64,000 nt of DNA from Trichuris trichiura (lineage: Eukaryota; Nematoda; Enoplea; Trichinellida; Trichuridae). The notes under the pieces were generated by a model. That model did no database searches. It had not been told where the DNA came from and was given only the letters and a program-made list of their open reading frames with translations. Positions 47,368-58,760 of this stretch are shown one piece after another. Numbering within the stretch: position 1 is the first letter of the stretch; every line of letters begins with the position of its first letter. The DNA is taken from contig JBAJFE010000014.1 in assembly GCA_037903355.1 (NCBI GenBank), positions 3,162,001-3,226,000 of the forward strand, given 5' to 3'. Both the position numbers and the translations under genes were made by a program.

Positions 47368-49200
47368 AATGGTCACCCACGTTCAGGTGGTAGAATTCTT
47401 GTTTGACGTGGACCTATTCTGGTTTCTGTATGATCTCTTTCGTTTTTCTAATGACGCTTCCTTAAGTAAGATGTTTAAGTTGGTAATTACCAGTTGCTGC
47501 CAAAGTTATACTGTAGCAAGCGGAAAGAAGATTACGCTGTAGATTCCTTGCTTAGGCCAGAGTCATTCTCGCTAAGCTAATTTAGAAAAGCTTTTAAAAT
47601 ACGTACGGAACGTTTGTGACCACAACGTGAAGAAGTCATGCTTTGGCACGGTTCTTGTGCATATGATCATCTGTTGACTTATTCTCTGTTAACGTGTTTA
47701 TTGGACGGTTTGTCAGCGTTAGAAATCCTTGAGATAAGTAATAAAACAATAAAGTGCATGAAATTTGAATTTAAGGTGAGCACACTGTGCTGCTTTAATC
47801 AATTCTGCCTAAAAAGCTTGGAAAACGGTAATATTAACGCAACGAGGTTGCTCCTTTTCGTAAACAGCGTAGCACTTTATTCGTAGATATAAGAGCGTTA
47901 GAAAAATGCCAATCTGCTGTCAAAATTCGAAAAGGCAGAATCGCTACGGTATGCCGGAGTCTTTTCTTTCTTAAGCCTCAAGTTTGTTCAGCTGCAACTT
48001 CAACTTGTTTCAATTAATCTTTAAATAGCCGATTTTCATGTCGATGCGAATGCTCGAGGCTAGGTAACCTTTTAGGACAAATATCTTAAACTGCTTTCAT
48101 TCAGTCACCAAGTTAGAAAAGGAATAAGGTATTAATGTAATTTTCACAATATAAGGCAACTAAGCAAGTTGAAAATTTACGAAGGAGACCTTGAAGGAGA
48201 AAGCTTTTAAAACAAAATCACCAGAAAGGTTCTCTGAATCTCAAATGGCTTACGGAGGGCATCATTTTAATGAATCGCGGATGGCAAAACTCATTCCTTC
48301 ATAATCTGAACTGTCTTAGTCAAAGGAATCAAATTCGTCGTAGACGAATATGAAAAAACTGCTAACCTTTTCTTGGCGCCAAAGTAGTCGTGGTTGGAAC
48401 GAAGCTCCAAATAATGGCGCACAAGGTGCCAAGCAGTTTTGATGTATCTGAATTGCTAAAGTAAAAAGCATACAATTGCAACATTGACTGGAATGGCAAA
48501 CTGCACCGTTTACCAACAACTTTGAAGTGACGCTGAGACAAAATATAGGCATTTCTCGTATAAATTTTTTTTCATGCAACTCGGACAACAACTTGATAAA
48601 GGTAGAGAAAAAGAATTTTGATAGCGTAGACTAGAGGACCTTTCAGCGGCAAGTTAGTGCAGAGCAGACGTCTAGTAATGTCAAAAAAACGTGATGGCAT
48701 TTAAGTTGGCTTTTAGTTGGGTCTACCACAAAATCCCGAATTATAGAAGCCCAAAATTCAAAATCGTGGATTTGAAATCGACATAATCGAAAATGTTGTG
48801 GGGTTATGCTTGCAAGCCCGTGAAGCTTTTCTTCTGAACTGCCAAAGAAGCGGGGCGCGTTTAGATCTTATGCATTTTTCTATGAGGGCGAATCCAGGCC
48901 GTCCAAAGTAAACTCATTTTTGATGTTGCGCAAAGTTTCATTTATTTCCAGACCATTCGCTACTTTTTGCTGGCGTGACATTTTCAGGGTTTTCTGCCGG
49001 CCCACTTTTAGACGATGGTTCTAATGTAAGATGGAGCCGGATACCTGTAAGAGGTTGATGTAACTTGGAATCGCATAAGCATCTACTGGGTGAAAAAGAA
49101 CAATAGCGAAGCTACGAAATCTAGACTGTAAAAGGTTAAGTTTAAAAGGGAATGTCCTTGGAACATCTCTTTACTGGCTGAAGTTTTCATGAAATGTCTG
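47368..49200. other. Intergenic, no feature seen
   Basis: Includes the 3' UTR of the STAN-motif gene. Short frames only, none recognised. Confidence 0.4.
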
Positions 49201-49214
49201 AAGCGAAAAGTCTT

Positions 49215-49490
49215 CAAACAAGAGAGGTACAGTTCCTCACATTTTTGAGCGATACGTAGAGGACGCGCTTGCAATAATCAAAAAGGTCTAGCAAATATCC
49301 TTCCTAGAACTTTTAAATACTGTTTTCTCAAGCAAAATAGTAACCACCATCGGAAGAGGGGAAGTGACAGCCTTCCTACCCTAGATACCCATATTGCCGA
49401 TATCATGTTTACATTAAAACGAGGGTTCAAAGGAAATAAGCATACTGCAATAAGTTCCTGAACTTCTCATAACACTACCAACGTTTAGGG
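49215..49490 (+). pseudogene. Penelope reverse transcriptase remnant
   Basis: Readable across stops and frame changes: RYVEDALAIIKK (the YVDD motif with D changed to E), FLELLNTVF, an IGRGEVTAFL stretch and a GFKGNKHTAISS-like end, colinear with 19080-19310. Lies directly before the ribozyme unit at 49516. Confidence 0.65.
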
Positions 49491-49515
49491 ATAACAAGAG
49501 CTACCTTTTTTCTTT

Positions 49516-50015
49516 TTCTTCGTAGCGGGTTTTTCAATTTGGTCTTCTAAAGTTTTTCGCGGAATTTTCAATCCGTTGTTTATTTAACGTTTATTGCAAA
49601 AACGTTTTTTACGAAGCTTTCGGATCTATACATGACCCATCATCAGCATAATTGTGCCGCCCGTCGGGTCGGTCTTTATGGTTGCAAGCCACTCCATCCG
49701 ACCAACTTTGGCAGAAACCTCAGCCGTCAGCTCTGCCTTGAGTCGTCAGGCTTCGGTCCCGCTTAGTCTGTCAGACGGTGCAGCGAGCGTCCAACCGACT
49801 TTCCACGACGGCGGCACATTAACAAAAGAGGATTAACAGGCAAACAAACGACGCATACTCGCCTGTTTTAAACAAACGGGTTTATACTCTCTTCTTTCCC
49901 GCGGCTTCGCCTTCTTTCTTCTGTACCCCTCGTTGCCCTCTTCCCCTTTTCTTCGGTGCCCGCGCACACCTAATTTTTTTTTCTTCGTAACAGGTTTTTC
50001 AATTTGTTCTTCTAA
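49516..50015 (-). repeat. Single retrozyme-like unit with repeated ends
   Basis: Full-length unit of the 24968-27145 family. The string TTCTTCGTA...TTTTTCAATTTG occurs at both ends (from 49516 and 49981), 465 bp apart, so slightly more than one unit is present, as a recombined or reverse-transcribed dimer would leave. Confidence 0.8.
49618..49646 (-). ncRNA. Hammerhead-ribozyme-like core
   Basis: CUGAUGA, helix II UGGGUC/GAUCCG (six pairs including G-U), GAAA, then AGC-UUC-GUA. Core is consensus; the U16.1 position is A. Confidence 0.75.
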
Positions 50016-50153
50016 CAAAAGCAACCTAGGGCATACTGGACAAGAAAATTAATGTTTATGGTCAGAACTTTTTTATGTAGACAAGTAAAGTACATTGTTA
50101 ACACCCTGTTGGCTTTCAAAAAAACCAAATAAAATCTGCTAAAGCGTCGCCAG
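50016..50153. other. Spacer, no feature seen
   Basis: Short unique stretch between the retrozyme-like unit and the decayed Gypsy. Confidence 0.4.
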
Positions 50154-50277
50154 TTTTTACCGAGCGCACCCAGAGCTCGCGCACACGCAGTCACGCTTTA
50201 CTCCTCACCGACTACAGTATTTAACAGAAAGCAGGTACCATAGAAGCAGTCTTCTACACTACTACACTCCTCTCCCT

Positions 50278-50796
50278 TTAGTTTCTCAACCCTGCTAGGT
50301 GCGGGAGTTCCTCCTTCCCGCATCGTCGGGTTGATGTCGTTAGACGAACGATTTTTTCTGGGGAGGTAATCGATGCGTGCGCGTTTACGGCGCGAAACTG
50401 ATTGACATGGCCGTAGCGATCAACAATGTTTCCTTTCGTCCACGGTTGTCCCGGCTTCCTGTAATCGCGAGTCCACACAGTCTGGTTCACCCAAAACGCT
50501 CTTTCTTCGTGATAACTCTGTCTCTGCCGTTCCATTTTGGAGCGACTTCTTTCGACGCTTTCGGTTCCCTGTGAGTTAGCCGCTGCCAATCACGGCTTCA
50601 CAGCACAACGTGGGGGATTTTTTTGAGCTAAGTTACACTTCTCACACTGTCGAACTATTGTTAATGTACCATCTTTGTGGGTGCAATGCGCTATCTCCGC
50701 AGCTGTTACTGGCAGTTCCCGTTCTGCATCCGCCACCAGCTGCCGAATCATCAGCTCGCCTGCCTCTTTCTCCTGGTCAAAATTCTTGCTGGACAA
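50278..50796 (-). pseudogene. Gypsy integrase remnant lacking the DDE core
   Basis: An LPVTAAEIA linker and the CEKCNLAQKNPPR zinc-finger end are followed almost at once by the C-terminal region (ERAFWVNQTVWTRDYRKPG). The catalytic DDE segment, normally ~200 residues, is missing. Confidence 0.75.
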
Positions 50797-51000
50797 GTCT
50801 TTTTCTGCGACAAAGCTAAGCGCGAAACGTCAACTGCGTGACCAAAACCGTTTGTGTTGCGGTACTCGATTCTGAAGGAATAGTTCATCGACGTAACAAA
50901 AGCGTGTTAAACGCGATGCTGCCATGTGAGGGACTCCCTTTTTCGAACCAAAAATGGACACAAGTGGCATGTGGTAGGTTAGCAAAATGAATTCTCAGCC

Positions 51001-51693
51001 CTATAAATACTTAAGAAACTTTTTCACACCATACACCAACGCTAGGGCTTCTTTTTCTACTTGAGCATAATTCTTTTGAGCGTCGTTCAAGGCTTTCGAT
51101 GCATGAGCCACGGCTCTGAAACTGTTGTCCTTCGAACGATGGTACAATACCGTTCCGACGCCAACGTTGGAAGCATCTGCTGCCAGCACGATTGGCGGGC
51201 GTGGATCAAAATGTGCCAACAGCAAAGGTGAACTCAACATTGACTTGATGTTTCGGAAAGCTGCGATCTGCTATTGCTTCCACGTCCAAGGAACTGACCT
51301 TAAGAGATAATTCAGTGGAGCAACCATTTCGGTCAAATGCGGAATAAAGGGTACATAGAAATTGACCATTCCCAAAAATGAGCGCTACTCCGCAACATTC
51401 CCCGGAGGTTTCATCTGCAGGACTGCCTTAGTCTTCTTGGGATCCGCTCGTACCTCTTCGGTGCTAACAATATGCCTAAGGTACTGAACCTTGTCTGCCA
51501 GAAATCGGCACTTTTCTCTCTTTATGCGACAACCGTATTTTAACAGTCTGGACAAGACCATTTCTACAGTATTCAAGCGCTCTTCGTCCGACGACGCCGT
51601 TATGATTATGTCGTCGAGGTATGCAGCAACCTGAGGGATTCTCGTAAGCATCGTATCCATGACTCTTTGGAAAATCGCGGGTGCTGACTTCAC
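51001..51693 (-). pseudogene. Gypsy reverse transcriptase and RNase H remnant
   Basis: 51385-51693 encodes PAIFQRVMD and YLDDIIITA; 51001-51240 encodes the RNase H start (ADASNVGVGTVLYH) and EKEALALVYGVKKF. The frames are separated by stops. Confidence 0.88.
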
Positions 51694-52414
51694 AGCGAAT
51701 GGAAGCCGGTTATATCGGTGTAACCCTTTCTGTGTTGATCACAACAATTTTCTTTGATTCCTCGTCGAGCTCCACCTGTAAATACGAGTCGAGTAAGTCG
51801 AGTTTGGTGAGACGTGAAGATCTTCCGGTCAAGGAATAGGATAAGAATTCGTCATGAGTCTATCATTCAAGCCCTGTTGAAAAATCTGCGCATATCCTAA
51901 TCTCGTTATTGCTGTTCCTCGCCACCACGATCGGCGCTGCCGAATCTGATCGGTCAATTGGAGATGTGCCCGACTCCACGTACCGCTGCAGTTGGGCTTC
52001 TACAACTTCTTGCAGGGCGAAAGCCACTCGGACGGTTTCCGGAACACTGCTTGGGCTCCTTCATTCAGCTCCAAGTGGGCTTTGGCATTTGTGCAGTGCC
52101 CCAATCCCGGCTTGAACAACTCAGCGAAATGGTTCAATAAATCTTGCAGACTGGACTCCACTACCCATCAGGCCCACCGATGCCTGCTGAACGAAAAGTG
52201 TCCGCGTGGAGTCCTGATTGTAACACAGCGCAGAGGAAGTCCGTTTATTTGCCAAGTCACAGTGCAACAACTCTTAGGCGCACACTGCCCTCTCACCCTC
52301 GCACCCCTCTCGTTGCCTCATGTCCTACTGTCCTCTCTTCCATGCTCAGGTCCGTCATCGCGGCGTGCGTTACATCTTGCGAACGCTACATGTCCTCCAA
52401 AAGCTTGGATCCAG

Positions 52415-52747
52415 TCATGACCCATAACACTTGCTTTCGACTGTTTTGCAACTCAGATTGGTGAGCGTTTCTGCTGACCATCTTATTCCACCGACACCAT
52501 AACGTCGCCTTTCAAGGGAACCAACCACGTGTCCCGTGAAGCTTCGTAACTTAACAGTAGGCGATGACAATGTAGGGCAGCCAATATACTGCCACGATGT
52601 GGAATCTCCAATAGTCACACTTGCTCCAATGTCCAGCTCCATTACGCAGTGACGCCCATCGATCGTGACTTCCACAGTAAAGGGGATTGTCGGGCCATTA
52701 CGATAGACTTGCAGCATAGACATCGTCATGCTTCGTAAATAATTCAT
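52415..52747 (-). pseudogene. Gypsy protease remnant
   Basis: Retropepsin-like frame with ELDIGASVTIG in place of the usual DTGAS/DSGA active site, so the catalytic motif is altered. RT N-terminal sequence that should follow is unreadable. Confidence 0.6.
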
Positions 52748-53579
52748 CGTTCTGCGCGTCTACCAGGCCGAGAGGTGCTGTATTGTTGGCTCTTGGCATC
52801 AACGTTCGTTTTTCTCTGCTAGCACACACGCGAGAGGTGTCCAGGGAGCCCGCAGTTGAAACATTTAAACCGCTTGAAAAGACACCTGGGCCTACCGTGA
52901 CGATCTTTGCCGCATCGATTGCACTTCTGCCCCGTAGATCCAGGCGAATTTTCAGCGAGTAAACGTTGAAACTTAACGTAACCGCAACCGTTCTGCTGGT
53001 GCCCCAGGTGCAGGTTTCGGCGTCATTGTCGTGGAGAGGAAATGAGCAGATGGTTCTTACCTGTTATCTCACCCTCATCGCCAGATTGTTACAGAGCCGC
53101 CACTTGTTACCGAGTGCAGCCAGAGCTCGCGCACACCCAACCAGACACGTTTTACTTCTCACCGATTACAGTAAACAACAGAAAGCAGGTACCATAGAAA
53201 CAGTCTTCTATACTACTAAAAAATCAGTCATTCATCAAAGGGCAAATTAAAGTGCCAACCTTACTGCAGAAAGGATAGAAACGGATCTTTGCTTGATCAT
53301 ACCATACTACATTGAACTGGGGGTGACTATGAAGTTCAGAGTATATCCCTGAAGGTCATCGAATCTCCGTTCCATTGGCAAGAATGGCAAAGTGAGAATT
53401 CCTACGAATGAATGCCCTGAAATGGCCTACGAAATGAAACCTGAATATTTGGCTAAAAGCATTTGGGAAACGTGAAATACGATAAGCCAAAAACTCTAAG
53501 GACATACACATTGACGTAACGGGATAAGAAGACTGAAAATGAATTGGATGGGTTTAGGAGCGCTACAGTCAGTAGGTTT

Positions 53580-53740
53580 GAAAAAATCAACAACTAAAGC
53601 TCTAATGGAATCCCATATAGCGGACCATGCAACACATTGCCTACGCCTGCTCTATTCTCGCTTAATTTGCACAGATAGTTCTATCTTCAAAAGATAAAAG
53701 AAGCTGTCTTCATACAACAAAATCCTTTAATAAACCATGA
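53580..53740 (+). pseudogene. Penelope GIY-YIG C-terminal remnant
   Basis: Readable as ESHIADHATHCLR and, after a shift, KEAVFIQQNPLI, colinear with VVEHAVNC and KEALYIRNN in the element at 18667-20429. Earlier sequence (53280-53580) may belong to it but is too decayed to follow. Confidence 0.55.
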
Positions 53741-55141
53741 TAATAGTATTCATATCAGCGAAACTTGGACAAATACCATTCATACTACAGGATATCAGAA
53801 TGTCTGCCTTTCTTGCTGTTCTCGTCTGGGATATTCTGGCTCTTCGAAGGCAACAGTGGGTTGCAAAAAAACGACAAGACCAGAAAGAGTTAACATTTAA
53901 CTCAGCAAATATGGGTCATATACACAATGTCAGCTTAGGTGTACTTTTCGTCTGTTGACTTAGTCGTAGTTAAAGCCTCATGACGATTTGCAGCTTCTTC
54001 GATTCTTGACGACGAACTAGTCATAAATCCACCTTATCTAAACAACATTTAGAATCCGTCGTTAAGGTCAACAGGAATCATAATTCCCTGTCACAACAGT
54101 GCGCAAACAGAATCTCGCATAATCTTGCAGGCAATCATGATGACTAATTTATGCACATGAAAATAATATAATTTTTGATTGCCTTGTGTCATGGCAGTTT
54201 TCTTATAACATATCATTGTACATTGTTCCACACTGTTATTTTTGAGATGACGTTGGAGTTACCTTCAGCACAGGCGTTTCGCGTCTTGAATTACACCTTG
54301 GTCCACCCAGCCATACTACAGTAGCAGCACTAGCCGGGAGAAATTTAAGTGGAAGCATTTTGCAAATAGGAGTGAGGGAGTGTTATCGATTAATAACAGC
54401 AGCTTATAGTTTTTGCCAGTGAAACGTTGATAGAAATACTTAATTTTTTAAAAACTCCAGCTGTTCATTGCTGGCTGCTAAGCGCAACTGCAAGATTCCT
54501 GATATTTTTGAATCTTCTAGATTTCTTTGATACCCCTATCACAAGAAATCAAAACGTTTTAGTAATTTTAGACAAGTATATTCTAGGGGAAGAAAGCGTC
54601 TGATCCCATCTTCAGCGTCTCAGACCAGACGTCTTTTGAAAGATTTCAGTTTCTTCTCAAGAATAACGGATTTGGCATAACTAAAACGTTTTGAATGCGA
54701 AAGCATTCCGTATTCGAAATGTCAGAAAAAATATGCACAGGCCATTAGACTAGCACGTTTGTTTACTCGTTTCATTTCCTAACACCCTCGTCCACGCGAG
54801 AAACCGATGCATTTTCAGAAGAGCTTCCCAATCCAGTCCATTTTCATCTGCATTACAAATGAAATCGTTGTCATACTTCTCCTCATTCAAAGTTGAATTC
54901 ATCCGCAGAAATTCCGCCTACTGAAAGTCTCTCTCCTTGAATGTCAAACTGACGACGACCGCATCGGTTTTTGAATTTTTCAATCCAACCAGAGTTGGCT
55001 GTTCATTCGCTTTTCTCCTCAATAAAGAGAGTCAAACATCAACTGCCCAGTTGATTGTTTCTGGATAAACCAAATAAAGAGTATTTGCTCAATTTTTTCG
55101 TAACTTCGTGCTTTGACTCTCATCTATCTTTAGCTGATGAC
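53741..55141. other. Intergenic, no feature seen
   Basis: AT-rich; no supported gene. Confidence 0.4.
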
Positions 55142-55398
55142 GGTTAAAATCCCAAACAGATCGAAAATATGTTTAAAGTGTCGCCTTGTGGCAGTTGTGC
55201 GTTTGTAGCTCCTGGATAAGGAATGCATTTGAGCAAAAGCGTTACTACACTGGTCTTCTTCAAAGTTAGTGACCTAAAAAACAAAGCCAGTATAACAACG
55301 TCTCTACTCAAATACATTCCTTGTTTAGAAGATGCCAATGCACAACTGCCACAAGGCCTAACTTCAAGTACATTTTCGATCTATTCAGGATTTTGACC
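55142..55398. mobile_element. Foldback element
   Basis: Arms of about 95 bp (55142-55240 and 55305-55398) are imperfect inverted repeats (GCCTTGTGGCAGTTGTGC in both; AGATCGAAAAT in both), roughly 80% alike. A CTGATGACGG string abuts the left arm, without a convincing hammerhead. Confidence 0.75.
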
Positions 55399-56093
55399 CT
55401 GCCTTACCTTTAGTCAAGTAGGAAAAATGTGGCCATGCTTTCTTTCTCCTTTCTGATGCCAGGTGTCGCCACCGTTCCGAAACCATTCTTCACGACCAAA
55501 GAACGATGGGATTCACCACTCTCTAAATACGTAATAATCTTTTACTTTTGTTCCAATCGAAGTACAACATGTTTTCTCATTTAGTTTTTGAAACTGCTGG
55601 GCATTTTCGCTTCGCAATCGATGTTGATACTTAGAAATCCGGATAACCAAGGTTCTGCTGTACCTCAAAACTCGTCTGTGATTTCGTGCAGTAGGAAAAT
55701 GCAAACATAACGACAACGGAGATCTCAAGCATACGGTCATCTTCAAATATTAACATTATTAGCTTAGCTACAGAACAGTAACCATGGTAGAAAAATTGCA
55801 AGCCTTAAGAAGGAAAAACTTAAGGTGAGCTTACTCAATTTTGCTTACCAGATAAAATGTAAACAAAATAAATGAACAATTTAAAGTTAGTAGGACTAAA
55901 CTAATTCCTTCACGTTCAAAACAGAAAAAATTTTCAAGCAGAGCAAACGGCCATTGCGGTGAAAAGCCGATCACGAGGAAAACATGTGAAAACAAAACTA
56001 TAGATCAACCATCCAATAACTGCAGCCAATTTTATTGCTATTTCGAAAGTGAAAACAGCGCCTCTCAGTTCGCACAAACCAAAACGATTTGAC
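55399..56093. other. Region downstream of TMX2
   Basis: Includes the presumed TMX2 3' UTR. No further gene is supported. Confidence 0.4.
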
Positions 56094-57196
56094 CTAATCC
56101 ACTTTAGGACGTCGTTTCTCATTCGTAACATCGCCCTTCATCTGTCGCGTACAGTGTAAGTACACGTTATTTAGATCGAAATCTCTGATAACATTTTCCT
56201 AAAAAAAGGCCCACTGTGCTCACTCATTGAAATAAATGCAAAAACATACTTCAGTGAAATGATAGGGAAGAACACGACCATAACTGTCAGCAACAGGAAC
56301 ACGCTTGACTTCTTTGCCATCACGAAAAAGAATGACCGTCGGTAATGCTTTGGTCACCAATTTATTATCTATTCGAAAGCTGAAAACAATCATGTATTCA
56401 TTGGTACCGAGTAAAGACTGGTTAACCTTTGCGCTTCCTGAGGATATCGGCCTACGTCTAGCTTGCCAAACTTCAAATTCGGCAGTGCATACTTTAAACT
56501 TAAATCGGCAAAAATAGGAGCGAAATGTTTGCAGGCCGAGGACCAATTTGCGTAAAATTCGATTAGCCAAACGGTGCCTTTTTGCTGAGAGATTTCTTGC
56601 TACAAGAAAACATGAATAAAATCGATGCAAATGCGCTGCGAAGCGTACCATAGGATTGCTGCCACGAAAATAGAGAACTGCTTCTGGACCATTGAAGACA
56701 GGCTCCGGGAAAACGCAGCAAACAACGATAACTACGGTAGCATAGACAATTGCATATATCGGGCCAGTCCAGTAAAACAGCGCAAAGTTAGCTAATTTTG
56801 TGTACAAAATGACATTTGAGAGATAGTGATACCATGAAGCTGAAAAAGAATAACATAGCCGCAAGCCGTCAGCATATGCATACTTACTAGCTTTCCGGTT
56901 TTTCGTATAAATCACAAAAGCGAGAAAGAGCAAAATCTGGTATTCGTGCTGAAGCGAACAAGAATTGCATTCGGCAATATTAATTGGTTATTGAGTACCT
57001 CCGAAATTTTACACTTCGTCCCGATACCGTAAACGAAGTGGCAAATGCTTGGGACCACCTTGCTAACGTAAAACGCGGCGCACAAAAATGCGTTCATCAA
57101 ATGGTGCATTGTGCAAATACGTTTCACTTCGACAAGTGCTTTGCATTTTAGCCGATTTCCTTTTCCAATATGTCCTTTTTCAGATAATTCACTCAT
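56094..57196 (-). CDS. TMX2: Thioredoxin-related transmembrane protein 2
   Basis: Six coding exons on the minus strand: 56999-57196, 56888-56948, 56649-56839, 56427-56599, 56250-56379, 56094-56198; 858 nt, 285 residues (human 296). Introns are 47-51 nt apart from one of 49-50 and one of 51, all GT-AG. The N-terminal half holds hydrophobic segments (FLCAAFYVSKVVPSICHF, ILLFLAFVIYT, and IYAIVYATVVIVVCCVF). The thioredoxin fold follows (TVWLIEFYANWSSACKHFAP, LKFGKLDVGRY, ALPTVILFRDGKEVKR). The active site is S170-S-A-C173: TMX2 proteins have SXXC, not CXXC, so this is normal for the family and implies no classic oxidoreductase activity. TMX2 is an ER / ER-mitochondria contact protein. The end ENVIRDFDLNNVY matches the family's C-terminal helix; the long acidic tail of the human protein is shorter here. 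Start ATG 57196 is 158 bp from that of METTL4. Confidence 0.92.
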
Positions 57197-57354
57197 CTCC
57201 CTTTCGCTACCTCATCTCGCAAGAACTCCCGATTCTTCAAATCGTACAGTAGACATTTATGATAACTTGAACGCATTTCAAGCCTTTTGTTGATACGCGA
57301 CTGTTCACTGTTGCTTTTCTTCCTCTTAATTTCGCTGAACGAAACTATCGGCCG
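57197..57354. promoter_or_regulatory. Bidirectional promoter, TMX2 / METTL4
   Basis: Only 158 bp separate the two divergent start codons, so both core promoters and both 5' UTRs must lie in or near it. No TATA box is obvious. Confidence 0.7.
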
Positions 57355-58760
57355 ATGGCCATCGTATGTTACTCTGAGGACGGCTGGCTTGTGGATGAAT
57401 GTCATTTTTACTCCAAGATTTATAAGGATATCAGGTTGGCTGTCATATTACGTTAGATTTATTATTCCAGCTATTGTATTTCCTAGTTTCAGATGTGCCT
57501 ACAATCCTGATATGTATGCAATAAACGAGCCGTTTCTAAATGAGAGTCAGTTCAGGGCACTTGAAAAGTTAGAAGGTGCTTCGGCTCGCAAAAGACGAAA
57601 AAGAAAAAGGAAATCACGTCCCAATAGCTCATTCAAGATAAGAGCTGAGTTTACAAATTTCGTCAAGCAAAAATCTTGGCCCCTAACGGGTATCGGTATG
57701 GCCTGCGGCTGTTTTCCACTGCCGTCATGTTCCACAGTTAAAAATAACAACTGCGATGCAAAGAAGGTGCAGGCAGCCTTTCTTGCCATTCTGCGAAGAT
57801 ACTCCCTCGAAGATTGGCAGAAAGATTCGACGTCATCGGATGTTTCTGCAGCATTAACATTTTACGCAAATCAAACATCGAGCTGCGTCAGATCTAAATG
57901 GAAGGGAAATGATATCCTGCTACCTCCTTTCTCGGAGTTTGCAGTATGCGATATAAAACCTGCGGTTTCTCAACTTGTTAACGGTAATTAACACACGTTT
58001 AGCAAATGCTCAACTGTTTTCTTAAGAAAGAAGAAAATATGGTTTGATTATCATAGATCCTCCTTGGGATAACCGATCGGTCAGAAGAAAGAAATGGTAT
58101 AGCATTTATATCTGTGCTTTTCAATGTTTTATGTTCATTAACCCTTTGGGTGCTGTCCTCCAGAATTAGCTGTTAAAAACTTGCTGCATTCGTCTTCTTC
58201 CTTCATTTGTTTACTCGAGCATTTCAGCTATACTACGTCGAAAGAACCAGCTTTGCAAAACCTGAAGATTGACGAGCTGCTTGAGAAGAACGGGTTACTT
58301 GTAATCTGGTTTACAAATAATGAGAAGGTTATGCGTTATGCGTGCGACAACCTCCTTCCTTCTTGGCACATGCAAATTATTGGCATATGGCATTGGCTGA
58401 AGGTAGTAAGCAATGAAACTTCATTTTTTACGCGTCATTGTTTTTGAACAGATCACACGAAATGGAAAGCCCGTTCATCCGTACAATATCGATTATAAAC
58501 TGCCTTTTGAAAATTTGCTCATAGCTTGTGCGCAGAACAGCGACATAGGCAATGAAGTCCCAAAGAAGAAAGTTATCATTAGCGTTCCGTGTGCCATATC
58601 TTCGCGTAAACCACCATTGAATGATATCCTGAGTTCGTATCTGCGACACCCATGCCGCACGCTTGAACTTTTCGCCCGCGGTCTTCTGCCAAACACGACA
58701 AGCATTGGAAATCAAGCAATCGCCTTTCAAGCAGCCTCACTTTTCGTTAACTTTAATTGA
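57355..58760 (+). CDS. METTL4: METTL4, MT-A70-type N6-adenine methyltransferase
   Basis: Five exons: 57355-57434, 57493-57983, 58027-58096, 58228-58402, 58452-58760; 1,125 nt, 374 residues, about 100 shorter than human METTL4, mostly in the disordered N-terminal half. The start ATG gives a GWLVDE N-terminus that parallels the family's conserved GWLLD. A basic nuclear signal, RKRRKRKRKSR, is at 59-69. The catalytic MT-A70 domain has LIIIDPPWDN (DPPW at 201-204), NGLLVIWFTN, PSWHMQIIGIWHWLK, IISVPCAISSRKPPL and LELFARGL, in family order. METTL4 makes N6-methyladenine in U2 snRNA (m6Am) and is reported for 6mA in DNA in worms (DAMT-1) and mitochondria. All catalytic motifs are intact. Splice phases are consistent. 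Confidence 0.95.

Larger units (their letters stand above)
50154..53218 (-). mobile_element. Decayed Gypsy-type LTR element
   Basis: Minus-strand element with short (~113-115 bp) diverged LTRs at 50154-50266 and 53104-53218 (shared AGCTCGCGCACAC and GAAAGCAGGTACCATAGAA), and a polypurine tract AAAGGGAGAGGAG beside the 3' LTR. Parts in element order: zinc-knuckle remnants (~52838-52925), protease with a changed active site (DIG, ~52620), reverse transcriptase with YLDD (~51620), RNase H (51001-51240), integrase zinc-finger edge (50590-50796) and C-terminus (50278-50589). Many stops and shifts; no target duplication is evident. LTR divergence of 10% or more by eye marks it as old. Confidence 0.88.

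Noticed and set aside
51909..52464. Four overlapping plus-strand frames
   Set aside because: Opposite the decayed Gypsy pol; shadows of it.
55134..55160. CTGATGACGG...CCCAAAC as another hammerhead
   Set aside because: Helix II is only three pairs and GAAA is CAAA; no shared flanks with the ribozyme repeats.
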